Shown here: piece after piece, positions 12,401 to 23,400 of the stretch
Layout of the letters: each line of letters opens with the position of its first letter
How positions within the stretch are numbered: the first letter of the stretch is position 1
Assembly: GCA_036768485.1 (NCBI GenBank)
Contig: JAVLUZ010000521.1
Span: forward strand, 62,001-126,000
DNA length: 64,000 nucleotides
From: Mermis nigrescens
Lineage: Eukaryota; Nematoda; Enoplea; Mermithida; Mermithidae
Reading direction: 5' to 3'
Made by a program: the position numbers and the translations under genes
The notes under the pieces: generated by a model
What the model was told of the DNA's origin: nothing
Databases searched by the model: none
What the model saw: the letters and a program-made list of their open reading frames with translations, nothing else

Positions 12401-15395
12401 CTACGTTATTCCACAGTTTATGGTCAATTTCAAGCAGTTTTATAGAAAATTTTAGATTTTTATCCATTTTGGCTTTCATTTCGCCTTATTTTCCTCACTA
12501 AATTTTTAATTTTTTGCTCTAAAAGTCTAGAAGCCCCAACCCCTCCCCTCACGGGACTGCGTGGTGCTAAATGAACGTTGCGAGCCTGATTGAGCTGCGG
12601 AACTGCAAAATGGAGTTGCATTTTCATGGTTGGCGTCGGATAGAATGTTTAGCACCAAATGGAGCGCTATTAATTTTTGTCTCCATCAATCAAAAGACTA
12701 TTTTTTATAGAAAAAAGCTATTATTTTTATTTTTTTATTTTTTTATCAATTATTCTTCATTATTTATTCTTTATTTTCTTATTAAACGTACACATATAGT
12801 CGTTTTTTGTTCTACTAGAAATTCGATGAAGGCCTCTGTGCGACATGGTTTGACATCGATATTTATCTTTTGCGTAAAGTTATCTATATTTCTAAGGCAA
12901 CTCTCGCCACGACACTTAACTTGACACCCTATCAAATACAGCTGATAACTCAAAGTTGGCCTCGAATTCAGCAGCAGGCGACCGGTGGCAGTCAAGGAGC
13001 CACCACAATTTTCCGCAAATTGTGCGAAAACAACGGGCAATGTCGCCAAAGCTTTCAAAAGATGTCCATTCTGCAAGGATTCTCGTCAAAGGGCGCTCGT
13101 GGTGTCGACGTGTACAAGGAGCACGGAAAAATGCTATTCGATTTATTCAACGACGCAGTGAAAGATTTAAATGAACCAGTAAATTGATATTATAACTCTT
13201 TTTCTTTTCAAAAAATGACTCGTGGGCTTTAATCTTCGCCACATAACTTGCATTTTCGATTTAAGAATCATTATTTGCAAAAAAAATCGATCATCCGCAT
13301 ATGTGAGCGAAAAAAGCCAAGAATAGGCCACATTTTATTTTGACGGCATTTCGAGGTTCTGTTCATCACTGAGCATGAAAGCCATTCCGCAAAGGAGTCG
13401 TGCTTCGCTGGAAAAATTTGAGATTAAAGTTTTGACAGTTTGCTTATTTTTCATATTTTTACTACGTTTGCCTACTTTAACACTCATAACAAATTAATAT
13501 TTTCGAATTATTTTTCTAGCAAACAATAATATTTAGTACTAGTGCTCTTATCGCATAGCATAGAACCATAAAATTGCAGTAATAAGAATAGAACTCACAC
13601 TTTTAATTTATAATTTCTGCACTACCCTTAGGTATACAATTTTTCGCTATTTGTACGACTGTTGTGGGAACTTTAGGCGAAAAGCAAAGAAAAAGTTGAG
13701 TTTTTGAGAAATTATAAGAAATGTATAATGTATAAAAAAATTTTTTCCATTTTATCTGAAGATTTTTATATATTTTTATGTTTAATTAGACTAGCCGTAA
13801 GCAGGGCGTGAAAAAATATGATCGAGTGTGACTAGCAAACGACGAATTCTTAGAATGAGTCATTTTCAATAAAGGCAACTGACCCCCCGCCAAATGACTG
13901 CGACCTCCTTCCCAAGAATTGACGATTTTTTGTAAAAATGGGGAAAGTATGCATTTTTAAGCGTTTTCAGCTCATTTTTGGCTTAAAGTCTAAAATTTTT
14001 GGCGTTTCACTCCATATAGGCATTTTTGACTATATTTTGTTACACAATTTTTTTAAAAATTTTTTTGTCGTAATTTTTTTCATGTTTCTATGTTCTGGAA
14101 AGAAAGAGGATTTTCTGAAACGTCAAAAAACAGTGTTTTTGACGTGCATCGTTTTTAGCCCAAAAAAAGCACTTTTTAAAAATTTTACCCATAGAATTCC
14201 CATGCTGTACATGTATGATTTCTGCTAGCTACTTCTCTTATGCCATTTTTTGTAGTTTTGTATTTATATATAAAATCGTGTCGTTTACATGAGAACATTT
14301 CATACAACTTATGCCTTCAGAGTTCACCATTTCTATTTTTTTAAATATCACATTAACATATTTCTCCATGTTTGCTGTAACACTTCTAACTTTAAATGCA
14401 CAGCATGGCCGGTCTGGGGGTCAGCCGGTCTAGCGGTCATCTAGAAAGGTTTTGGGCCAAAATAGCCTCAAAAACTAGTATAAATGCTAAAAATAGCGTT
14501 AAAACTATGTTAATCCACAGTTGCTCATGCACTTTACAAGACATGTTTAATTTTCATTAAATTTTGACATTGATTGTACAGTGTTTTTTCCAGAAAATTT
14601 TTCATTTTTTTCAATTCTGGTGTTGTGAACGAATACGCTCCCCCACGTGCGTGTTACTTCGAAACTTGAAGCCCTTGGTGTCAGACTGACGTTGTTTATT
14701 CATTCTTTTGCCAATTTTAAACGCAAAAGCTCCGCGCCGTATGTTTTGCGAAATTATGTGTTTTAAAATACATCGTTTTTTGAAAGATTTAAGTGAATTC
14801 CATTGGTTAGCGTGAAGCCAGATCACAATAATTGCATATTCTTTCAATATTTCTCGAATCTGGAAAATATCGAACAATTTAAGCATAGAAAAAGCGAAAT
14901 CAAAGTTGTGCAAGTTTACTAATAAATATTTACAAATTGAGCTATTAAATTTTGACAAAGCCTGTTTTCCTTCTTCCATAGCCCAGCCGTGTGACCACTC
15001 TATGTCGTCTACATGGCGCCAAACACGTCGGATTAGCCGTCGACGGTTTTAGATCGAATTCGTGGGACGAACTGACCGAAATTCTGGTCGAATTCATATC
15101 GAAGACCGAAGTGATACGGAAGCACCGCGAATTGTCAAAAGCGTGGACGGCCATGATCACGTTTCTGATCGAAACAATGAAAGATTCGTACAAAAGCGCG
15201 GTTCGCAAAGCCAGCAACGAAATGAGGAATAAACAGTCGACCCAACGAGGGGCGGATGCCCAGCAGCCCCCAGGCCATCATCCGCAGCATCAGCTCAGTC
15301 GCATCAGCTCTGATCCGTCGGCACTCGTGCAGGAAAATTTGCTGCAATCGCCCTCGGCCCATACTTGCTTTAGGAAAATATCTACGCTCGACTAA
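9310..15395 (+). CDS. Four-exon globin, nematode type, predicted N-myristoylated
   Basis: Haem-binding globin of 296 aa, joined from exons 9310-9402, 11370-11471, 12897-13178 and 14982-15395; every junction is GT-AG and phase 0. The globin fold spans about residues 72-237. W86 lies in helix A, F118 is the likely CD1 Phe, H141 (YKEHGKMLF) the distal E7 His, H174 (HGAKHVGL) the proximal F8 His, and W214 is in helix H. The N terminus MGSEQS fits the N-myristoylation rule (Gly2, Ser6), suggesting membrane attachment as in globin X and some nematode globins. A 65-residue leader precedes helix A, and residues 238-296 form a Gln/Pro/His/Ser-rich tail. Such globins are usually assigned to redox or gas sensing rather than bulk oxygen transport; that role is inference. 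Exon 2 is the least certain part, because it is not conserved-looking and a strong later donor exists at 11595. The introns hold MITE copies. The fold and both histidines make the call firm. Confidence 0.88.
11370..11471 (+). CDS. Globin exon 2 (linker before the fold)
   Basis: The exon follows acceptor gccttgcag (ending 11369) and stops before donor GTAGGT at 11472. It is 34 codons, phase 0 at both ends, matching its neighbours. It encodes a polar, Ser/Asn-rich linker with no recognised motif. The same frame stays open to 11597, where a GTAAGG donor at 11595 would give a phase that does not fit exon 3. Confidence 0.55.
11629..11856. mobile_element. Possible MITE in globin intron 2
   Basis: ACATGTAACAGGGG at the left is mirrored by GTTACGTGTATTATG at the right, with a C-rich interior typical of the other MITEs. 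No clean target duplication could be settled. Confidence 0.3.
12283..12560 (+). mobile_element. Family B repeat in globin intron 2
   Basis: Starts CATGCACAGCATG, then GGGGTCAGCC, CAAAATGATC, AAAATAGCGTTAAAACT and ends CCCCAACCCCTCCCC. It aligns with copies at 14395, 20670 and 50860. Confidence 0.6.
12897..13178 (+). CDS. Globin exon 3 (helices A-E)
   Basis: 94 codons, phase 0 at both ends, from acceptor tttctaag (ending 12896) to donor GTAAAT at 13179. It contains LTPYQIQLITQSW (helix A) and the distal-His segment EHGKMLFDLF (helix E). The intron falls in the E-F region. Confidence 0.85.
13865..14217 (+). repeat. Family M repeat in globin intron 3
   Basis: Shares with 54025-54298 the blocks ACTGCGACCTCC, AAACGTCAAAAAAC, TTTTTGACGTGC and, at the end, AGAATTCCCATGCTGTA. 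A short open frame through it is incidental. Confidence 0.5.
14395..14620 (+). mobile_element. Family B repeat in globin intron 3, 3'-truncated
   Basis: AATGCACAGCATGGCCGGTC, GGGGGTCAGCCGGTC and AAAATAGCGTTAAAAC match the family B head. Confidence 0.55.
14982..15395 (+). CDS. Globin exon 4 (helices F-H and C-terminal tail)
   Basis: The exon follows the strong acceptor ttccttcttccatag (ending 14981) and ends at TAA 15393-15395. It carries CRLHGAKHVGL with the proximal His, helices G and H, and a low-complexity tail with QQPPGHHPQHQ. It is noticeably richer in G+C than the surrounding intron. Confidence 0.87.
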   Translation, partial: PSRVTTLCRLHGAKHVGLAVDGFRSNSWDELTEILVEFISKTEVIRKHRELSKAWTAMITFLIETMKDSYKSAVRKASNEMRNKQSTQRGADAQQPPGHHPQHQLSRISSDPSALVQENLLQSPSAHTCFRKISTLD

Positions 15396-15414
15396 CTTTG
15401 CTCTAAGCTCTAAT

Positions 15415-15545
15415 CATAGGCGCACAGCAAAGGCGGTCTAGGGGTGTTACTTGGTGAGCTTTTTTGGGGTCAAAATGACCTCCATTTTCCACAGAAAATT
15501 TCTTATTTTTCCGTCAAGGGGGTTCTAGAACCCAAACTCTCATCT
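15415..15545 (+). mobile_element. Family B repeat, internally deleted
   Basis: CATAGGCGCACAGC head joined to the TTCTTATTTTTCCGTC / GGGGGTTCTAGAACCC tail; begins 20 bases after the globin stop codon. Confidence 0.45.
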
Positions 15546-15702
15546 GGTTAGAACCACGTACTTCGGCCAATGCTTGTGCTACTAGTCATGACTCTGCTTC
15601 TTAAACATAAATTGCGCTTTCCTGTTGAGAGTTTGTATCGACAGTAAGCTCGCAGCTTACCGTAATTATGCTCGAAATTTAAAAAAATTGTTATTTTATG
15701 AT

Positions 15703-16229
15703 TAGGGCTCCCACATACTTTATGCCAGAAAAAAGGACATTTTTCGCAAAAAGTCTAAATTGACAAACATTTACTGAAATCATACACAACTAAGTCAATA
15801 CAAGATCAATACAATGAGATCAATGAACATACTTATTGCTAGATTGAATTTGTCTAAGTAAGTTATCGATCTGAATGCAGCATGAAAAGTTTAACACCCT
15901 ACTTTTTATGGCTAAATGAGCAGTTCAGAATAATGCGAAATTACGGGGTAATAAAATAAGTACAGTAAATAAAACTATATTAACCTGAAAGAAAAAAGTT
16001 AGTCTAGAAAACGTCCATCATATAACTGCAACGCTCATAATAACGGTACAACATTAGTTTAAAACAAAATCCTTCGCAAATGGCCAGTCACCCAACACGA
16101 TGGTAATTGTGTAGAGATTTTTTCAGGCTAAGTAGCGAAAAAAAGGACAAAAAAGGACAGGTTTTAAAAAAGGACGTTGATGCAAATAAAAGGACTGTCC
16201 TCTTAAAAAAAGGACATATGGGACCCCTA
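15703..16229. mobile_element. hAT element with AAAGGAC subterminal repeats
   Basis: 527 bp with ends TAGGGCTCCCA and TGGGACCCCTA and a perfect 8-bp duplication TTTATGAT (15695-15702 and 16230-16237). Six or more AAAAAAGGAC motifs lie near the ends, mostly on the right. There is no coding capacity. Confidence 0.85.
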
Positions 16230-16237
16230 TTTATGAT

Positions 16238-17944
16238 CAGCTCCAAATTCTTAAATAGACTTCGGCGAGCATATGTGAAACGAGAGAATAGTAAGTTAGG
16301 CTGCATGATCATTCGTGATATTACATAAAGCGATTGGGATGCCCAATCACAATCGTGTCCGTTCGCACTAAAGATAGTGTGAAAACAACATTAGTTACCA
16401 AAAATTAGAAAACTTTGAGCTTTTTTATCAAAAAGTCGATTTTCGTCTGTTTTAAATTTTGCCATACTTCCGTAGCATCTTTCACTCTTTTCGACACATC
16501 TGCTCAGACATAACAAGTAGGTAGTTGAATTAATTCGTGCTTACGGGCAGATTTGAGCGCCCAATGTTTTCATAGGATGAGAATTTATATAGAAGTCTAC
16601 AAGCGGCTAAATTTAACATTCTTTTTCAAGCATTGCAACAAATCGTGCCTTATTTAACGTTTGACAATATGCAAAAATGCGAAAATGCATAATTAGCTAT
16701 TCTAAACCCACATGAAACTTAGGAGATACTATCTCTAAAAGGCAAGCAGTCTATAGTCTGAGAAACTAAAAATCGATCGCGTTGTAACGCTTTTTGATCA
16801 GCAGTATAGTTCGTATTTTTCGTGAAATTCTGGACTTGAACTTTAAATTTTCAGTGCATTCTTCTTTACAATTCTGAGTCAACGAAGAAAAAAATTTTTA
16901 AATGATTTTTTAGCCAAGACATGTCTGTACGAGATAAAATTGAAAATTGCATAGACGCAACGTCCATTACATCGAACAATCGGACATTGAGATCTACGAA
17001 TTACATACTTATGTGCATACGATTATTTTTCAAATTATTTACGCAAGCATCGATCCTCAATTTATGCTCTCAGCAATTTTAGAGATCCTTTTTCAGACTT
17101 TAAAACTGAAATCACATCGTATCAGCGAAATTCGTTCAAATATAAACTTTATATTTTTCCGTCAAAGGAAATGAATTTCTTGTTGATAACTTTTTTACGG
17201 AACTCTTTAACCCCAACGATTCTCCATATTCGAAAGAAGTGCCAATAACGGCAGACTAATCTTATCAGGAAAAATGTATATGCTGGCAATATTTTCATTG
17301 TTTTTGCAACAATTTCACTTTGAACAAGCATGCATTTAGCATCTGATAAAGGAAATCAGTTTTTGGACTTAATCGCTTGGGAAGGATAAAAAAGAATAAA
17401 ATCATCATTGAAATTTCAATGGCGATCAACCGGGAAAACTATTAAGTACGATTGAATCGCTCTTTATTTATCGCAAGATTTTTGCATCATTTGCTGTCAT
17501 ATACACAATATGCAAACTGATCATAAACCGCGGCTGATTATCGATTATGTCGAAAAGTTTGGTGTTAAAGAAATTCTTCGAGATTTTTCGTGACTATTCT
17601 TCACGAAATTTTCTATTTTCTACGCGTAGGTTTTTGAAGTACATACATATGTACATACATGCTTGTTGTTATACATTTTGTGAAACTAATTTACGGCGCA
17701 ATATTAATCTGCTGCTCAGTTGTTGAAATGTTTAGCTCGTTGTTTCGCTTAAGGATTGATACTCGAACACGAATGAATGCATAGCGAATTTTATTCTATA
17801 TATTTGCATATCTAACTTGTTTTTTCAAATATAATATATCATAGCATTATTGAAATTCCCTGAATCCTTACGAGCAACTGATCTGACTCAAAATTAAACC
17901 ACTGAATAGTAATTCTAGTAAACTTTCAAACTTCCACTCAGGTA
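16238..17944. other. Gene-free A+T-rich stretch
   Basis: I see no exon, repeat boundary or RNA gene here. A 75-codon frame at 16947 has no recognisable motif. Confidence 0.4.
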
Positions 17945-18121
17945 CAGGGTTGCCAGGTTGGGTGGTTTTCTCTCCATTTTGAGGGTTCGTTGCGCCGTTG
18001 AAGGCAATTTTTAGCGATTGAGGTTTTTTGCGCCCATGCTTAACCATTAGTTGTGTGGTTTTTTAGGCAGTTTGAGGTTAAAATTGGGTTTTTTTCGACA
18101 AAAGAGCTTTTGGAAACCCTG
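17945..18121. mobile_element. hAT MITE (CAGGGTTGCCA)
   Basis: 177 bp, ends CAGGGTTGCCA and TGGAAACCCTG, flanked by CTCAGGTA and CTCAAGTA (7 of 8). Confidence 0.8.
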
Positions 18122-18564
18122 CTCAAGTAAGGCTTTGAGAATGGCCTTGTCGAATCATCGACTTTGTGTTCTTTTGTTCCTATCTTAGTATTTTTCATTT
18201 TATGTTTGTCAATTTAGGGCAGAATCTTATAACATTCATTTGCATACAAATTTCAAGGCGAATTTTGTTTGTAACCAAGAAAATTATGCAGCCCCAAACA
18301 AATTGATTCGGTAAATACCTATTTACTCAACTGTTTCAGACGGCACTACCTTATAAATAAGTATGTACACATACGGAGTCAGTTTCAGTTTATTTAATAT
18401 GGTTCATCCACATATTGTATAATTTGTAATGTCTGTCATTGTTGCCAGCTGTGATTAAGTTGATATGTAGGTACCTACTTACATTGTTATTATAAAAGCT
18501 AATTAAAAGAATTTTATTTATTTTGCTTTATATAGGTATACCTACGACTATATGCTATTCACAC

Positions 18565-18801
18565 CACACCTGGGCGTGGGGGGTTTGGCTTCAATTTTTT
18601 TAAATATTCAATTTTTTCAAGAATCCAATTTTTGAAAATTTTTTCGTTTTTTTCGCAATTTTTTGATTATAATGGATAGTGCTTGATGAGAAACGTCGAA
18701 AAATGGCGTTTTTATCGCCATACCACCATTTTTAAGGCCATTTTTCGACCTTCAAAGAAATCTTGCACCCCCCCCCAGAATTTTCTTGCTGCCCACGTAT
18801 G
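18565..18801 (-). mobile_element. hAT MITE, family A
   Basis: Ends CACACCTGGGC and GCCCACGTATG, with perfect duplication ATTCACAC (18557-18564 and 18802-18809). Confidence 0.87.
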
Positions 18802-19409
18802 ATTCACACCCTTCATAAGTAGGTGCTTTACCATCTCTCTGCTTCCAAACTTCTTTGATATGAACCGATGGAGATGCATTTATTGCTGAAGTAATTTTCA
18901 AAATTGTCATATTTGGAAACAGGTGAGCTGGACGGTTACCTGTGTTCTCCCAGAATTCAAGTTGGCCACTGGCGGTCTCAGAAAATTCAAAGGTAAGAGC
19001 GATTGTGTCACAAAATGATCTGACAATCGGGACTAATAAATAACTCTGAGGATGTGAGCATTTAAAATTTTAACCAAGAAGTAACTATAACGTACATTGT
19101 GAAAAAATATTTGAGAAATATTTTCTTCCTGCCTAAATTGAACCGTGCTTGCGCTGTCCTAGAGGTGCTTTATATGTCGTTTGGCAATAAAAATAAGTTG
19201 GAAAACGTAAAACGATCTTCCTTTGAGAATTAATCAAGCATAAGACAAGAAGAACCTACTTACTTCTGATAATAAATGGGCAGCGATTAATTTTTGGGGG
19301 TCTGGATGGAGTGAAAATTATAAATTTCTCAAAGAACATGCCAAAAATTCAATTCTGGGCTTCTACTGTAATCTGCGGGGGTATTTTGAAATCTCATAGG
19401 TGTCGAACC

Positions 19410-19553
19410 CACACATGGATGTGGGGATCTGGACCTTAGAAACTGAAAGACTTCCCAAAAAATCAACAAACTCTCAGAACTAAATTTTTGGTGCTATTTT
19501 TGCAATTTGGCCTCATCGAAACCCCTACAGAGTTTTGTTACTGCCCACATGTG
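19410..19553 (-). mobile_element. hAT MITE, short subfamily
   Basis: 144 bp, ends CACACATGG and CCCACATGTG, flanked by GTCGAACC and GTCAAACC (7 of 8). The nearest relative is at 5994. Confidence 0.75.
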
Positions 19554-19852
19554 GTCAAACCCCTACGCCCACGAGTAGTACTGTTGATAATGATATAAAA
19601 TATATAGGTACCTACTTCTAATTTTAAACGAAGATAATAGACTCATGGGACAATCAGATGTTTCTGAAAAGTTACAAGTTCCCATTATGCCATTCGTTCC
19701 TGTTCTCATTAGCGATGGCTATGACAAACTTTTACCCTTTTCTCTAGTAATATGAACTGAATTTTAAGGACTTAGTAGATTTTTTTAATTTTGGTATTTA
19801 AGAGGCAAGTATGCTACCCAACGTCTCTTCGTTTTTCATAGCATATTTTGCG

Positions 19853-19862
19853 TCTATTTCAG
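19853..19862 (+). promoter_or_regulatory. Candidate SL trans-splice acceptor
   Basis: tctatttcag ends four bases before the first ATG of the fukutin-like gene. This is the arrangement of nematode spliced-leader acceptors. A cis-spliced 5'-UTR intron would look the same. Confidence 0.5.
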
Positions 19863-19866
19863 ATTG

Positions 19867-20438
19867 ATGTTGATGCGACATATTTCAACTAGGATTTTTC
19901 GTGAATTTTACAGGAATTCAACACGATTCGTGGTAGCGTTCGTACTATTGCTTATTCTATTAAAATGGTACCATAGCTCCATAATTACAGCTCAAAGTTC
20001 ATGTTTAGGCCTTCAAACCTGTTTGAGATTACGACCATTTATGAAAATTTTTCATGTTTTTGCTTCGTGGAACATCAGCTTGCTCATTCTGGATCCTGAT
20101 ATTCTTTTAGAAGATGAGGAAAACAACGAAAAGCACAAAATTACATTTATTGGTATACGTAATAACGATTTTGATAGTATTCATCAATTTTACCCATTTC
20201 ACAACGGCGACTTAGAAGATTGGTTAATTTACAGCCATTATTCGACAGATTTGCGGTTAAATAACGCTACATATTCATCAGAAAAAGTGATAATTGGACG
20301 CATCATTTTTAGCCATATATTTGAAAAGCATGAGTTACACTTGACTATTTTATGGGAGCGCAACGACTATTACTGGGTTCCTTCATTTTCTACGAGCAAA
20401 TCGCAAAGCACTTGGTACCCAAACAGTAATCCTTTATT
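19867..20438 (+). CDS. Fukutin-like exon 1 (membrane anchor and stem)
   Basis: Start ATG 19867 lies just after tctatttcag. A second in-frame ATG at 19873 gives nearly the same protein. The exon ends in phase 2 before GTAAGC at 20439. It encodes the N-terminal anchor and the variable lumenal stem. Confidence 0.75.
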
Positions 20439-23400
20439 GTAAGCCTCTAAAGTATAAAAGTTAATTCGAATTTATATTGATAATGAGATTCCCAATCATT
20501 CAGAGGGATTCTCTGATTTTTTCTCGTGATTCTAGATGCAGCTGTAATAAGAAAAAATGCCCCATTTTCCAGACTACCCTCGATAAGTATCTATCCCTTT
20601 TTGGCCCTTAAAAAGTATATACCCCATTGACACATAAAAGCCATGTTTGAAAGAAAAGCTCTGATAGACATGACCGCAGGTGCACAGAATGTCCGATCTG
20701 GGGGTCAACGGGTCTGGGGGTCAAGAATGGAGCATTTTTTGTGCCAAAATGACCTCAAAAACTGGTATAAGCGCTAAAATAGCGTTAAAACTGCGCTATT
20801 AAACAGTTTCTGGTCAGTTTATAGCACTTTTGAAGAAAATGTTCAATTTCGATCCGTTTTTCATCTTTATTTTGCCTCATTTTCCTAAGAAAATTTTCTA
20901 TTTTCCATTCTGGGGGATCTAGACGCCCTAAATCCCCCACACGTGCATGTCTGGACATGACCATAGGTGGGCATCACTCAAAATTCTGGGGTGCAAAGGT
21001 CAAAAATGGCCTTAAAAATCGTGGCATAACAAAAAACACCATTTTTCAACGTTTCCTATCGAGCACTATCGATTGGCATCAAAATATTGCGAAAAAAATT
21101 AAAAAATTCAAAAATTGAATTCTGGGGTTATTTTGGTTTCAGGAGGAGGGGTATTTGGCCTTCTGTGGGTTGCATATTGCATACCCCCAAATCCCCCACG
21201 CCCAAGTGTGGACATAACTAATTTGCTTTAATAGCCATATTTGATAAGATTAAGTGAATAAATAATGTATGTATCTGCGTGCTAATATGCAATTATGCAT
21301 ATTATTGATTTTTGCAATGCACACAGACGCCGCAGTCATTGGCGGGCTGTCCCAGATTATGACGTTATTTTGCATGTTAAACACTTTAATGCAAAGAAGC
21401 TCAAATGAAGGAAGGAATATATCATTTGAAAGAGCTCTTAAAGGACTAAGTATAAATTCATTTAAGTTGTAATATTAAAAGCTAAAATCAGAGGAGCACG
21501 AGTTCTCTAAAGTTGTACCCCAAAACCTAAGAACTTATCTTTCAGATACGACCAAGACGATTAGCTTGCAATAGGTCCGTAAATTTGAGTACCATTCTTG
21601 TACTAATTTTTTCAAATTAATATCAGCTTAAAAGTCATGAATTAGCGGCATGACAAAAAGTGCGCATTATAGGAATCGATTCATGACTTCATTCGCTTTG
21701 CCGAAAATCTCTTGGAAAAGGCACAAGTTCCCGTATTTCGAACATTTATTAGTTCCCAGCAATGTGAAACAGTATATGTGGTTGCTGGAAAGGTCACGAT
21801 TTCTAGAATGTCATTATGCCGACATCGTCAGACCATTTTATAGTACATTCGATCAAGAATCTGTCGATCTTAAGTTTATCATTAAGGGCCTTCGGGCCTT
21901 TACTGATATCAGCCGCAACAGCATGGTCAGTATGGTAATAGCTGCTGGAACCCTGTTGGGCTGGTACAGACAATGCGATTATATTGTCCACTCAAAAGTA
22001 AGCAATTGATAGGTATCAAAAACATAAGTCGTCGCAAGCCGATAATTTTTTAACGCCAAAAATTGAAATAGTTCAAATGACTCACTTCTCCATCCAGCAG
22101 CGATATTGAAGTGAAGAGGTTAGGATATTGATTATTGTTTGGTTTATGATTATAAATACACAAGACGAAGATTTCTTGCTAGATGGTTGCCTTACTGGTA
22201 CTAAATCGAATTATACGCATCTATGTACCGAGTGCTTAGCAACCTTTTGCTAGGGGTCAGCGCTATAACTACAGGGCTTGGGATCAAACCAAATATACCA
22301 TTAGATAGAGAATGTTAAACGGAATTTTTTGATACCAGATTAATGATCAGTATGCCTATCACTTGTGCGAGAAACAGCTTTCAAACTGATCTGGGTATGA
22401 ACACAAAATGAACACATCTTTCAAATATTTTCCTCCTTTCTGTGCAAAATTTCATATGATTATCGACCAGTCAGATTTTAGCAAGTGTTTGCGCCTCGAC
22501 TTCATCTTTATGAATGGCCCAATGGTTTCGGCGGCATTTAAGTTGAGTGAATTTCCGGGCTGAATATCGTTACCCTTAAAATTGGACGTTTGATTGTTTT
22601 AAGAAATGTTGGGTTGCATTAGCACGCATGCAAGACGCCTTGTCATGAACAAAAACAGTCTGACCAACGACCAAATATTTTTCAGGCCGAAAATAGGACC
22701 TAATTGGTATTGATATGAAGCTCTATACAGAAACGTGAAAAATATTTTGATAAGTATTGAAAATCGACATTTATTAATTGTGTTCATACCCCGATTGTTT
22801 AAAAACTATTTCTCTTGCCGGTCTTAGGCACATTGATTTTTAATTTGGCATCAATAAATTTCGTTTAAAATTCTCTATCCAATGGTATATTCGGTTTGTC
22901 ATCCCAAGTTCTATAGTTATAGCACTGACCCCCTTGCAAAAGGTTATTAACCACCCTCTACATACGTACACCTCCGCACAAAATTGATATTCTGAAAAGG
23001 AAGGATAAAACTAATGAATTATCGGTCTTTAATAACATTAGAATAAACACGATTTTTTAAAAATACCTAAACACTCGTACGCTAGTATACATATGTTATG
23101 TAGATATGCACCACCTACTATTTCCAATAGAGCAAATGTATTAAAAATTATTTCTCAATCTGGATTCTTTAAATGCATGCGTTCGTAAGTTTCAACTTGT
23201 TTGATCTAAGGAATAAAGAAAATTATATAAAAATCAAAAAAATAGAGATGAGATAGCTTTTGGGCCCTTAGACCAAGTTAATCAGCCTATTTTAAGGGGT
23301 AAGCCGGATGTGAAAATTTTGAAACTTTGAGCTCTGTTGAACTCAAATGGCCTTCGGAAACATTTTCTTGACAATGCTAATTCGTGTGAACAGTTCTTCT

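Noticed and set aside
14611..14979. 122-codon minus-strand frame in globin intron 3
   Set aside because: Basic, motif-free translation, partly through a family B repeat, ending at the exon 4 acceptor; most likely chance.
19864..20442. Reading the 192-codon frame as a complete single-exon gene
   Set aside because: Its stop lies within the GTAAGC donor, and splicing to 21673 continues in frame into the conserved fukutin block.
21269..21472. 67-codon frame with a hydrophobic start, a possible extra exon of the fukutin-like gene
   Set aside because: Exon 1 and exon 2 already join with matching phase, and this frame has no suitable acceptor and donor pair.
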